Positions 8,789 to 16,600 are shown, numbered from the stretch's first letter. The stretch is DNA of 64,000 nucleotides from Streptomyces jeddahensis (GCF_001642995.1 NZ_LOHS01000088.1:149042-213041), one strand, 5' to 3'. Numbers and translations: made by a program. The notes: a model not told the origin generated them from the letters alone.

Positions 8789-10207
8789 ATGACCGCCCAG
8801 CGCCCGCCGCTCGTCGTCGTCGGTGACGCCCTGCTGGACCAGGACATCGACGGTGACGCCACCCGCCTGGCCCCCGACGCGCCCGCACCCGTCGTCGACG
8901 TCGTGAGCGAGCACAGCCGTCCCGGCGGGGCCGCCCTCGCCGCCGCCCTGGCCGCACGGGCGGCCGGACGCGAGGTCGTCCTCGTCACGGCGCTGGGCGA
9001 CGACCCCGCGAGCGAGACCGTGCGCGCCATGCTGGAGCCACGCCTCCGCCTCGTCGAACTCCCCCTGGACGGTACGCTCGCAGTCAAGACCCGGGTACGG
9101 GCCGGGAACCGCCCGCTGGTGCGCATCGACCGCGGCGGCGGCACCCCGGGGCGGGCGGGCGACGCCGTGCGCGCCGCACTGGCCGAGGCCCGCGCCGTCC
9201 TCGTCGCCGACTACGGCCGGGGAACCGCCGCCGCCGTCCGGCACCAACTCGCCCATGCCGCCCGCCGCGTCCCGGTCGTGTGGGACCCGCACCCGCGCGG
9301 CGGCCCGCCCGTCCCCGGCGTGCGCCTGGCCACGCCGAACTCGACGGAAGCGCGCTCCCTCATCGGTGTGGAGGACGCGGACGAGTCGCTGCGCGCCCAC
9401 GCGCGGAGGGGCTCCAGGCTGGCCGAGCGCTGGAGGGCCGCCGCCGTCGCCGTCACGCTGGGCGAGCGCGGAGCGATCCTGGCGCGTGCCGGAAGCGACA
9501 ACCCGCTCTACGTTCCCGCGCCCCAGCCCGCGCAGGGTGACCCGTGCGGCGCCGGCGACTGCTTCGCCGCCGCGGCCGCGGCCTCCCTCGCCGACGGCGG
9601 CCTGCCCGAGGAAGCCGTCGTGCGGGCCGTGGCCGAAGCGGCGGACTTCGTCGCCGCGGGCGGGGCGGGGAACCGGGACCTGTGGGAGACGGCGGAGCGC
9701 ACGCCGCCGCCTGAAGGCCACGAACGGCATCTCACCGACGCACACGCCCTCGCCCGGTCCGTCCGCGCCCGCGGCGGCACGGTCGTGGCCACCGGCGGCT
9801 GCTTCGACCTCCTCCACGCGGGACACGTCGGGCTGCTGCAGAACGCCCGGCGCACCGGCGACTGCCTGATCGTCTGCGTCAACTCCGACGCGTGCGTCCG
9901 CCGCCTCAAGGGCCCCGGCCGGCCAATCAACCCCGTGGCCGACCGCGTACGCGTCCTGGCCGGACTCGGCTGCGTGGACGCCGTCGCCGTCTTCGACGAG
10001 GACACGCCCGAGGCGCTGCTCCGCCAACTGCGCCCGCACCTCTGGGTCAAGGGCGGCGACTACAGCGCCGACGCACTGCCCGAGGCAGCCGCACTGCGGG
10101 AGTGGGGCGGCCAGGCCATCGTTCTGCCCTACCTGGACGGCCGCTCCACCACAGAACTGGCCCGCCGCGCGGCACTGGCCCCTCTCACACCGAGGCTCCG
10201 CCGATGA
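8789..10207 (+). CDS. hldE: Bifunctional heptose-7-phosphate kinase / heptose-1-phosphate nucleotidyltransferase (HldE/RfaE type)
   Basis: The N-terminal PfkB domain phosphorylates heptose 7-phosphate at C1; its signature GDPCGAGDCFAAAA lies near residues 250-265. The C-terminal cytidylyltransferase-fold domain adds the nucleotide: GGCFDLLHAGHVGLLQNAR with His343-Ala-Gly-His346, then VNSD and WVKGGDYSADALPEA. At 472 aa it matches the E. coli bifunctional enzyme. The ATG follows GAGGAGGT. Between kinase and transfer steps the GmhB-like phosphatase encoded at 3939 would be needed. The donor made is most likely ADP-heptose, but nucleotide specificity is inferred. The stop overlaps the next ATG (ATGA). 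Confidence 0.92.
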   Translation: MTAQRPPLVVVGDALLDQDIDGDATRLAPDAPAPVVDVVSEHSRPGGAALAAALAARAAGREVVLVTALGDDPASETVRAMLEPRLRLVELPLDGTLAVKTRVRAGNRPLVRIDRGGGTPGRAGDAVRAALAEARAVLVADYGRGTAAAVRHQLAHAARRVPVVWDPHPRGGPPVPGVRLATPNSTEARSLIGVEDADESLRAHARRGSRLAERWRAAAVAVTLGERGAILARAGSDNPLYVPAPQPAQGDPCGAGDCFAAAAAASLADGGLPEEAVVRAVAEAADFVAAGGAGNRDLWETAERTPPPEGHERHLTDAHALARSVRARGGTVVATGGCFDLLHAGHVGLLQNARRTGDCLIVCVNSDACVRRLKGPGRPINPVADRVRVLAGLGCVDAVAVFDEDTPEALLRQLRPHLWVKGGDYSADALPEAAALREWGGQAIVLPYLDGRSTTELARRAALAPLTPRLRR

Positions 10208-11343
10208 CGGTGCCCTGCAGCAACACCACTCCGTACCCGCAGGTCGGCGACGGCTCGGAGTGTGTGCGGTGCGGCTGGACAGCGAGCGCACACCCCAAGG
10301 GGCCCGCCATTCCACCCCGCCTGCTCGTCCTTCGAGCCCTCGGGCTGGGCGATCTGCTCACCGCCGTGCCCGCGCTCCGCGCGCTGCGAAGGGCCCATCC
10401 CGGTCACGAACTCGTGCTGGCCGCACCCGCCCGCACGGCCGAGGCGGCAGCGGCGACCGGAGCCGTCGACCGCCTGCTCCCCACCACCGCGGCGGGCAGG
10501 GCCGTGCCCGCCCGGATCGAGTGGGCGGGGCCGCCGCCCGACATCGCGGTGGACCTCCACGGCAACGGGCCGCCCAGCCACCTGCTGCTCGCCACCCTGC
10601 AGCCGGGCAGGCTGCTTGCGTACGCGCACCCGGACACGCCGTGGATCACCGGCCCCGCATGGCGCGCCGACGAACACGAACGACCCCGCTGGTGCCGCCT
10701 GCTCACCTGGTACGGCATTCCGGCCGACCCCGACGACCTACGCATCCCCGCCCCCGAGGCGCCCTCGTCCGCCCCCGGCTGCGTCGTCGTCCACCCGGGT
10801 GCGGACTCCGCGGCACGCCGCTGGCCGGCCGAGCGCTTCGCGGCCGTCGCTCGGGGGTTGCGCGCAGCCGGCCACCGGATCGTCGTCACCGCGGGGGCGG
10901 GGGAGGGGCGGCTGGGGCACGAGGTCGCCCGGCAGGCGGGCCTGCCGTCCGACGACGTACTCGGCGGCGAGGACGACGTGCCGTTCAGCCGGCTGGCCGC
11001 CCTCGTGGCCCATGCCCGCGCGGTCGTCGTCGGCGACACCGGACTCGGGCACCTGGCCACCGCTCTCGGCACACCGTCCGTCGTCCTCTTCGGGCCGGTC
11101 TCACCGCGGCTGTGGGGGCCGCCGCCCTCGCCGATGCACCGCGTCCTGTGGCATCCCGATGAGGGTGACGACGACGTACGTCCGGGGGACCCCCACGGGG
11201 ACCGCCCGGATGAACGGCTGCTGCGCATCACGGTGCACGAAGTGCTCGACGCCCTCGAGCGGCTCCCACAGCGGCAGCCGTCCGGTCCACCGGACGACCG
11301 GCCCTCCGCGCCCCGCGTCCGCATGGCCGAAGGGCGGCTCTGA
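10204..11343 (+). CDS. GT9 family glycosyltransferase (heptosyltransferase-like), second copy
   Basis: The second GT9 protein of the cluster, 379 aa. The domain opens at LLVLRALGLGDLLTAVPALRAL (about residue 40) and ends with VVHPGADSAARRWPAERFAAVARGL and VVVGDTGLGHLATALGTPSVVLFGP. It has an extra N-terminal segment with Cys5, Cys21 and Cys24 (ECVRCGW) that looks like a small metal-binding knuckle and is not typical of LPS heptosyltransferases. ATG 10204 overlaps the hldE stop by 4 bp. It is the last gene of the cluster on this strand before a 137-bp gap. Confidence 0.88.
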   Translation: MTVPCSNTTPYPQVGDGSECVRCGWTASAHPKGPAIPPRLLVLRALGLGDLLTAVPALRALRRAHPGHELVLAAPARTAEAAAATGAVDRLLPTTAAGRAVPARIEWAGPPPDIAVDLHGNGPPSHLLLATLQPGRLLAYAHPDTPWITGPAWRADEHERPRWCRLLTWYGIPADPDDLRIPAPEAPSSAPGCVVVHPGADSAARRWPAERFAAVARGLRAAGHRIVVTAGAGEGRLGHEVARQAGLPSDDVLGGEDDVPFSRLAALVAHARAVVVGDTGLGHLATALGTPSVVLFGPVSPRLWGPPPSPMHRVLWHPDEGDDDVRPGDPHGDRPDERLLRITVHEVLDALERLPQRQPSGPPDDRPSAPRVRMAEGRL

Positions 11344-11480
11344 CGGATGCCGCCCCGCCACCTGTCCGCCACTGGAGGGACACGGCCGCCGCACCCCACG
11401 CGCGGCAGCCGGGACCTGCGGCCGAGCGGCGTTACCGTCCGTCGGTACGCCCGTGGAGCGCCGGACGGGAGGCCATTTGG

Positions 11481-11906
11481 ATGCCATGGCGATGGCAGTG
11501 GGGGGCAGCGGCGGCGACCGGAGCCGCCCTGGTGCTGACGACTGGGTGCGGGGCGGTGGAGGAGCGGCGTACGGCGGCCATGGCGGCGGCCCTGGACTTC
11601 GAACGGGCCCTGGGCGTGCGGGACGGAGGCGCCGTATGCCAGGCGCTGGCGCCGGAGACCCGGGAGGAGGTCGCGCAGTCCGCCAAGAAGTCGTGCGCGC
11701 AGGGAATCCTGGACGAGGAGGTGCCGTCCGCCGACGCGGTACCGGAAGACGTCCAGAGCGTCGACGTCGCCGGACGGCAGGCCCGCGTCGTGTTCCCGGC
11801 GGACACCCTGTTCCTGTCGCAGTTCCCCGGCGGCTGGAAGGTCGTCGCGGCCGGGTGCACCCCGCGCCCGCAGCGCCCCTACCGGTGCACGCTGAAGGGC
11901 GGGTGA
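11481..11906 (+). CDS. Putative secreted lipoprotein, unknown function
   Basis: A 141-aa protein with a lipoprotein signal peptide: hydrophobic residues 8-20 and a lipobox LTTGC with Cys23 as the lipidation site. The mature part contains four further Cys (AVCQAL, KKSC, AAGC, RCTLKGG), compatible with two disulfides outside the cell, and no domain I recognise. The ATG follows GGGAGG. It is followed by a 27-aa membrane peptide and a DUF6766 protein on the same strand with gaps of only a few bases, so the three probably form an operon. Confidence 0.75.
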   Translation: MPWRWQWGAAAATGAALVLTTGCGAVEERRTAAMAAALDFERALGVRDGGAVCQALAPETREEVAQSAKKSCAQGILDEEVPSADAVPEDVQSVDVAGRQARVVFPADTLFLSQFPGGWKVVAAGCTPRPQRPYRCTLKGG

Positions 11907-11913
11907 GGGCCTC

Positions 11914-11997
11914 ATGCGCGTCATGTTCACGCTGTGCCTGCTGGTGATCGCGGGCGGCCTGGCCTACTGCATCACGCTGGGGGTGCTGCGCCGATGA
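11914..11997 (+). CDS. 27-aa single-pass membrane micropeptide
   Basis: ATG 11914 begins a 27-codon frame: MRVMFTLCLLVIAGGLAY followed by CITLGVLRR. It is one continuous hydrophobic helix flanked by basic residues, so an inner-membrane micropeptide. GGTGAGGG lies 4-10 bases upstream, formed by the end of the lipoprotein gene, and the TGA overlaps the next start (ATGA at 11994). The coupling on both sides and the clean transmembrane profile support real translation. Function unknown; a role with the DUF6766 membrane protein is inference. Confidence 0.6.
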   Translation: MRVMFTLCLLVIAGGLAYCITLGVLRR

Positions 11998-12674
11998 CCG
12001 TGCGGCGCTTTCTGCGGGACAACGGCCTGGGACTGGCCTTCGGGACGGCTTTCCTCCTCGCCGTGATCGGACAGGCCTTCGCCGGACACGCCGAATTCAA
12101 CAACCAGCTCACCGCAGACGGCCTCCAGCCCGTCAGCATCGGCGACTACATCGCCTCCTCCGACTTCGGAGTCGACGTCATGGAGAACTGGCAGTCCGAA
12201 TACCTGCAGTTCTTCCTCTACGTCTTCCTCACCGTCTGGCTGGTCCAGCGCGGCTCGCCGGAGTCCAAGAGCGTGGACAAGATCGGTGTGGAATCCGACA
12301 AGGACCAGCGCGTCGGCCCGCACGCACGACCGGACTCCCCACGCTGGGCGGCCGCCGGAGGCATGCGCCTCAAGGTGTACGCGAGTTCGCTGGGCCAGGT
12401 GATGGGCGCCATCTTCGTCCTCTCCTGGCTCGCCCAGTCGATCACCGGTGTCTCCGCCTACAACGAGGAACAGCTGAGGCAGCTTCAGCCGCCCATCAGC
12501 TGGCCGGATTACATCGTCTCCGCCGATTTCTGGAGCCGAACGCTGCAGAACTGGCAGTCCGAATTCCTCGCCATCGCGTCCATGGCCATCCTCTCGATCT
12601 ATCTGCGACAGCGCGGTTCACCGGAATCCAAGCCCGTGGGTGCGCCGCACCATGCGACCGGAGTGGAAGGCTGA
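11994..12674 (+). CDS. DUF6766-type membrane protein with internal duplication
   Basis: The 226-aa protein consists of two related halves. Each has a hydrophobic helix, an F/A-Y-N-x2-QL segment, a D-YI-S-DF block, NWQSE(Y/F)L, a second helix and the closing QRGSPESK (about residues 10-90 and 125-216). I recognise this as the DUF6766 family, whose function is unknown. Four membrane segments in total are expected. It is coupled to the upstream micropeptide by an ATGA overlap and followed 4 bp later by an SDR gene, suggesting a stress-type envelope operon. The family name comes from memory. Confidence 0.8.
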   Translation: MTVRRFLRDNGLGLAFGTAFLLAVIGQAFAGHAEFNNQLTADGLQPVSIGDYIASSDFGVDVMENWQSEYLQFFLYVFLTVWLVQRGSPESKSVDKIGVESDKDQRVGPHARPDSPRWAAAGGMRLKVYASSLGQVMGAIFVLSWLAQSITGVSAYNEEQLRQLQPPISWPDYIVSADFWSRTLQNWQSEFLAIASMAILSIYLRQRGSPESKPVGAPHHATGVEG

Positions 12675-12678
12675 GCAG

Positions 12679-13512
12679 ATGAACCCCAGCGACACGAGCC
12701 CGCCGGAGGCCACGGGCGAAGCCGTGACCCGGGTCGCGGTGGTCACCGGCGCGGACTCCGGGATCGGGCGCGCCACCGCCGTCCGCCTCGCGGCCCACGG
12801 CATGGACATCGGCATCACCTGGCACCGCGACCTCGCAGGGGCGGAAGGGACGGCCGCCGAGGTGCGCGAGCTCGGCCGCCGCGCCGAACTCGAGCAGATG
12901 GACCTCACCCGGCTGCCCGATGCGGCCGAGGCCGTGGACCGCCTCGCCGATCGACTCGGCCGCATCGACGTGCTGGTCAACAACGCGGGCACCGGCACCA
13001 TGACCCCGTTCCTCGACCTCGACCACGCCACCGTGCAGCAGGTGATCGACGTCGATCTCGTCGGCCCCTTCCTGTGCACCCAGCGGGCGGCCCGCCGCAT
13101 GATCCGTCAGGGGAGCGGGGGTGCCGTCGTCAACGTGACCAGCGTTCACGAGCACCAGCCGCGCGTGGGCGCCGCGCCGTACTGCGCGGCGAAGGGCGGG
13201 CTCGGACTGCTGACCCAGGTCATGGCGCTGGAACTGGCCGAACACGGCATCCGCGCCAACGCCGTGGCACCAGGCGAGATCGCCACGCCGATGACCGGCC
13301 AGGAGGACACGGACGTCCGGACGGAGCGGCGGCCCGGCGTACCCCTCGGTCGGCCCGGTGACGCGCGGGAGGTCGCCGCCGTGATCGCGTTCCTGGCAAG
13401 CGATGACGCGAGCTATGTCACGGGCGCGTCCTGGGTCGTGGACGGCGGCATGCTCCGCATGGGCCCGCAGGCCGGTTCCCACTTGGAGAACGACTCCTGG
13501 CGCCGACCCTGA
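12679..13512 (+). CDS. SDR family oxidoreductase
   Basis: A classical short-chain dehydrogenase/reductase of 277 aa. The cofactor motif TGADSGIG lies at residues 23-30, NNAG follows in the fourth strand, and the catalytic Ser-Tyr168-Lys172 set (NVTSVHE...PYCAAKGG) is complete. ATG 12679 is preferred over the in-frame GTG at 12640 because GGAAGG lies 8 bases upstream and it clears the previous stop. Substrate unknown. It is the last gene before a strong hairpin terminator. Confidence 0.88.
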   Translation: MNPSDTSPPEATGEAVTRVAVVTGADSGIGRATAVRLAAHGMDIGITWHRDLAGAEGTAAEVRELGRRAELEQMDLTRLPDAAEAVDRLADRLGRIDVLVNNAGTGTMTPFLDLDHATVQQVIDVDLVGPFLCTQRAARRMIRQGSGGAVVNVTSVHEHQPRVGAAPYCAAKGGLGLLTQVMALELAEHGIRANAVAPGEIATPMTGQEDTDVRTERRPGVPLGRPGDAREVAAVIAFLASDDASYVTGASWVVDGGMLRMGPQAGSHLENDSWRRP

Positions 13513-13596
13513 CGGGACTGACAGCGCTGGCGTCTGCAGCTCGGTTCGCCGGTTTGCCCCGTGGCTCGGTCGGTCGGTGCCCGTACCCGGGACGAG

Positions 13597-13633
13597 CGTG
13601 ACCCGGGCCGCCGGCCCAGCGGCCCGGGTCACG
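13597..13633. terminator. Strong bidirectional hairpin between convergent genes
   Basis: A perfect 15-bp stem (13597-13611 with 13619-13633) and 7-nt loop lie between the SDR stop at 13512 and the converging ChaB stop at 13677. No T-run follows on either side, as is common in Streptomyces. Confidence 0.75.
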
Positions 13634-13676
13634 GGTCTCCGTCGCTGTGAGCGCTCTCAGCTCTACCCGAGTGTTC

Positions 13677-14090
13677 TCAGCGCTCGCGCGCCTTGCGCGT
13701 CCGCGAGCGGTTCTCCTTGCGAATGGCGTCCAGCAGCTCGGCCTTGCTCATCCGCGACCGGCCGTCGATGTCCAGCTTGCCGGCCACTTCGTAGAGCCGC
13801 TCCTTCGATGCCTGCTCGTCGACCCCCTCGCCGCTGCGGGCCTCCTTGTCCCGCGGCGTGGCGGCCCGGGGATCGGACGGGCCCTTGCGGCCCTTCTCCT
13901 TCCGCTCCCAGTGGTCGCCGACCTTCTCGTACTTGTGCTTCAGCGCGCTGTAGGCCACGCGGTGTGACCGCTCGCCTTCCCCGTACGTCTCCACGGCGGA
14001 GTCGTGCGCCTTGATCCAGGTGCGCTGCGCGTCCTCGGGTGAGCGCCGCAGCGTCGAAGGGAGCTCTTCACGGCCTGGCACGGGGATCAC
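13677..14090 (-). CDS. ChaB family protein
   Basis: A 137-aa hydrophilic protein. The N-terminal half (GREELPSTLRRSPEDAQRTWIKAHDSAVETYG...AHRVAYSALKHKYEK type) is a ChaB domain, named from an E. coli cation-transport-associated protein of unclear role. The C-terminal 45 residues (MSKAELLDAIRKENR) resemble a Rho N-terminal/SAP-like helical module. The central part is charged and disordered. The GTG start has AGAAGG 7 bases upstream. A sigma-B-like promoter lies about 25 bases upstream. In actinobacteria such proteins often sit in general-stress regulons; that is context, not proof. Confidence 0.85.
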   Translation of the reverse strand: MIPVPGREELPSTLRRSPEDAQRTWIKAHDSAVETYGEGERSHRVAYSALKHKYEKVGDHWERKEKGRKGPSDPRAATPRDKEARSGEGVDEQASKERLYEVAGKLDIDGRSRMSKAELLDAIRKENRSRTRKARER

Positions 14091-14114
14091 CTACCTTCTC
14101 CGAACGAAGTCCGG

Positions 14115-14139
14115 GTTCCCGTCGGCCTGCTGCCGAAAC
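14115..14139 (-). promoter_or_regulatory. Possible sigma-B-type promoter for chaB
   Basis: On the minus strand GTTT, 15 bases, GGGAAC matches the Streptomyces sigma-B pattern GNNT-N14-16-GGGTAC/T with one -10 mismatch. It lies 25 bases above the GTG start. Confidence 0.35.
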
Positions 14140-14149
14140 TGGTCCCGTA

Positions 14150-14878
14150 TCAGGCACCTGAGACGAGGTCCTGCAACCAGGCGGGGCGCGCCGGCCCCAG
14201 GCGGACGTTTCCCATGGCCTCGGAGTAGTGGACGAGTGGCTCGCCGCCGGGAGGCGGCAGGCCCGCGGCGGTGATCAGGTTCTCCGTCAGGTCCTCCAGC
14301 GTGGCGCTGCTCAGCGCCCATGGGGCGTGCCGTATGGGAATCTCGAACACCGTTGCCAGTCGCCAGGTGTAGGCCCGCCAGCGCCCGCAGAGCCAGATGT
14401 CGAGCTCCGTCGGACTGATGGGCGGGCCTGGGCGGACGACCAGGCGGTAGGAGGGCCCGCCGCCTCGCCGGGTGCCCGCGTAGGACACGGTGTCATCCGC
14501 CTCGGTCACACTGAGGTCGGCGACGTGGTACGGCGCGCCGACCACGCGGGCGGCCAGCATCACGGGGTTGGCGACCTCGCTGGACAGGAACCACACCCCG
14601 TCCCGCCCACCCGGCCACCGCACATAAGTGCGCAGGTTGGTCGTGGGGAAAGGGGCCAGGGACGGTGCCAGAGGGACGTACGCCGGACGCACACCGGCCA
14701 TGAGGAACGGCGTGAGACTGACCCAGGCCGCGCCGTCCCACTCGTCCACGATGAGGCCGTCGGGCAGCAGCTTCTGCACCTCGTCCGGCGGGAAACGCCA
14801 GTGCACGAAGGTCTGTTTGAGCAGCTCTGCTCGCAGAACCGGGAGGCGGATGCGGTGATCCGGCGCCGTGGATGCCAC
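14150..14878 (-). CDS. DUF2071 (YqjF-like) family protein
   Basis: The 242-aa protein carries the DUF2071 pattern: WRFPPDEVQKLLPDGLIVDEWDGAAWVSLTPFLMAGVRP at the start, NLRTYVR and GVWFLSSE in the middle, and the late VHYSEAMGNVRLG. The family is structurally acetoacetate-decarboxylase-like, but its role is unknown. The GTG start has no clear Shine-Dalgarno, so the exact 5' end is less certain. It lies between chaB and an SDR gene on the same strand, in a cluster of stress-type genes. Confidence 0.85.
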   Translation of the reverse strand: MASTAPDHRIRLPVLRAELLKQTFVHWRFPPDEVQKLLPDGLIVDEWDGAAWVSLTPFLMAGVRPAYVPLAPSLAPFPTTNLRTYVRWPGGRDGVWFLSSEVANPVMLAARVVGAPYHVADLSVTEADDTVSYAGTRRGGGPSYRLVVRPGPPISPTELDIWLCGRWRAYTWRLATVFEIPIRHAPWALSSATLEDLTENLITAAGLPPPGGEPLVHYSEAMGNVRLGPARPAWLQDLVSGA

Positions 14879-14947
14879 GGCGCACGAGTGCCCAGCCTGG
14901 CGGCGACGAACCGCCCCGCCCGGCGGCGGCCAACCGTAGTGCAGCGG

Positions 14948-15832
14948 CTACGGCAGAGGGACGCCGCCCGTCGCGTTGAGGATCTCGGCCGTGATGTAGC
15001 TCGCCTCCTCGGATGCGAGGAAGACGTAGGCGGGGGCCATCTCGGCGGGCTGCGCCGGGCGCTGCAGCGGGGACTGCTTCCCGAACTCGGTGGTGTCGGG
15101 CAGCGTCGCCGGGATGAGCGGCGTCCATACCGGGCCGGGCGCCACGGCGTTGACGCGGATGCCCCGGGGAGCCAGCTGTGCGGCGAGGCCCTGGGTGAAC
15201 GTGACGATGGCGCCCTTGGTGGTGGCGTAGTCGAGCAGATGCGGTTTCGGCTTGTACGCCTGCACGGACGTGCTGTTGATGATGCTGCCGCCCTCGGGGA
15301 TGTGCGGCAGGGACATCTTGCAGAGCCAGAACATCCCGTAGAGGTTGGTGCGCATCACACGGTCGAACTGCTCGGTGGTGATCGCCTCGATCCCCTCGGA
15401 CTGCGCCATCTGGTAGGCGGCGTTGTTGACCAGGACGTCGATGCCGCCGAACTCCGCGACCGCACGGTCGACCAGGCTCCGGCAGGCGCTCTCCTCCCGG
15501 ATGTCGCACTCCACCGGCACCGCCCGCCGCCCGGCGTCCTCGACGAGCTGCGCGGTCTCCTGAGCGTCCTTCTCCTCCTCGGCCAGATGGCTGAACAGGA
15601 CGTCGGCGCCCTCGCGGGCGAAGGCGAGCGCCACGGCCCGCCCTATCCCCGAGTCACCGCCGGTGATGACGGTGCGGCGGCCTTTCAGCCGCCCGCTGCC
15701 CCGGTAGGACTCCTCACCGTGATCGGGCCGCGGGGCCATACTGCCGGTCAGCCCGGGGTGCGGCTGGTCCTGCTGCGGGAACTCCGGCTGCGGGTACTTC
15801 TCGACGGGGTTCTCCTGCTGTGCGTCGCTCAT
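14948..15832 (-). CDS. SDR family oxidoreductase (general-stress YghA/YdaD-like subgroup)
   Basis: A 294-aa short-chain dehydrogenase. A polar N-terminal tail rich in Gln/Pro (MSDAQQENPVEKYPQPEFPQ) precedes GRRTVITGGDSGIG. NNAAYQ and YATTKGAIVTFTQGLA supply the Asn, Tyr and Lys of the active site, and a C-terminal EEASYITAEILNATGG closes the fold. The tail plus domain layout is that of the subgroup induced by general stress in other bacteria. ATG 15832 has GAGAGG 9 bases upstream; the frame continues to 15949 without an RBS. A weak sigma-B-like promoter lies upstream. Substrate unknown. Confidence 0.87.
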   Translation of the reverse strand: MSDAQQENPVEKYPQPEFPQQDQPHPGLTGSMAPRPDHGEESYRGSGRLKGRRTVITGGDSGIGRAVALAFAREGADVLFSHLAEEEKDAQETAQLVEDAGRRAVPVECDIREESACRSLVDRAVAEFGGIDVLVNNAAYQMAQSEGIEAITTEQFDRVMRTNLYGMFWLCKMSLPHIPEGGSIINSTSVQAYKPKPHLLDYATTKGAIVTFTQGLAAQLAPRGIRVNAVAPGPVWTPLIPATLPDTTEFGKQSPLQRPAQPAEMAPAYVFLASEEASYITAEILNATGGVPLP

Positions 15833-15919
15833 GACCGTCGTCCTCTCGCCGTGATGCCTGCGGCGGAGCCGGGGAGAGCGGACAACCGGTCTTCCCCCAG
15901 GTCCGGCCGGGGAGGCCGG

Positions 15920-15944
15920 GTACCCGCGGGCCCGCGGGACTAAC
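15920..15944 (-). promoter_or_regulatory. Weak sigma-B-like promoter candidate for SDR gene
   Basis: The minus strand shows GTTA-N15-GGGTAC: a perfect sigma-B -10 and a -35 with one mismatch to GNNT. The implied leader is about 80 nt. Confidence 0.3.
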
Positions 15945-16082
15945 GGCAAGCGATCGCCTCAGGGCGGTGATCGCATGAGCCGAGCGGGAGATCGATGAGC
16001 CGAAGCGTCGTGGACGGGGCGAGGGCCGGGAGGACGGACGGGGAGCCAGGCAGCCCGCTCCCGTGGCCCTCGCCGCCGTGGT

Positions 16083-16505
16083 TCAGCCGCTGATCTGCTT
16101 CGGTCCAGTGCCTCCGGTGATCTGGATCTTACGGGGCTTGGCCTGCTCCGCCACCGGGATGCGCAGCGTCAGGACGCCCGCGTCGTACGAGGCGTCGATG
16201 CGCTCGGTGTCGAGGCTCTCGCCGAGGAACAGCTGACGGCTGAAGGAGCCCGTCGGCCGCTCGGCCGCGATCATCTCCGCATCCTCGGGGGCCGGGGAGC
16301 GGCGCTCGGCGTGGACGGTCAGGACGTTCCGCTCGACGTCGAGGTCGATCGAGTCGGGGTCGATGCCGGGAAGGTCGAAGTGGACCACGAAGTCGTCGCC
16401 GGAGCGGTAGGCGTCCATCGGCATGGCCGCCGGCCGGGCGACGGTCCCGAAGACCTGCTGGGTGAGGCGGTCCAGCTCCCGGAAGGGGTCGGTACGCATG
16501 AGCAT
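16083..16505 (-). CDS. Hsp20/alpha-crystallin small heat shock protein
   Basis: A 140-aa ATP-independent chaperone that binds unfolding proteins as oligomers. The alpha-crystallin domain runs from MPMDAYRSGDDFVVHFDLPGID to the final GVLTLRIPV, which contains the I-x-I/V type motif used in oligomer contacts, then a short basic tail. I start it at ATG 16505 (MLMRTDPFRELDRL) because AGGAG is 9 bases upstream. The in-frame ATG at 16514 abuts the same AGGAG with no spacing. A near-consensus promoter and an HspR-type HAIR-like element lie upstream, indicating heat-shock repression. Confidence 0.92.
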   Translation of the reverse strand: MLMRTDPFRELDRLTQQVFGTVARPAAMPMDAYRSGDDFVVHFDLPGIDPDSIDLDVERNVLTVHAERRSPAPEDAEMIAAERPTGSFSRQLFLGESLDTERIDASYDAGVLTLRIPVAEQAKPRKIQITGGTGPKQISG

Positions 16506-16558
16506 CACGGCCATCTCCTCTCGTGCGGCAGTGGGTCTGCGATGCCCTTACGCACACT

Positions 16559-16587
16559 TATATAACGCGGAGGAGGAAAGTTGACAA
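16559..16587 (-). promoter_or_regulatory. Consensus-like hsp20 promoter
   Basis: On the minus strand TTGTCA (16587-16582), 17 bases, then TATATA (16564-16559). This is one of the few AT-rich spots in the window and points at hsp20, about 50 bases from its start. Confidence 0.7.
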
Positions 16588-16600
16588 GGCCGGACTCAAG
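16580..16600. promoter_or_regulatory. HAIR-like HspR operator overlapping hsp20 -35
   Basis: GTTGACA-N7-ACTCAAG on the plus strand matches the HspR inverted repeat consensus CTTGAGT-N7-ACTCAAG at 11 of 14 positions. The right half is perfect and the spacing exact. The element covers the -35 hexamer, where a bound repressor would block the promoter. Confidence 0.5.

Noticed and set aside
36..11343. Antibiotic biosynthetic gene cluster
   Set aside because: Only sugar and glycosyltransferase genes are visible; no PKS, NRPS, cyclitol or resistance gene. An envelope or exported glycan is more economical.
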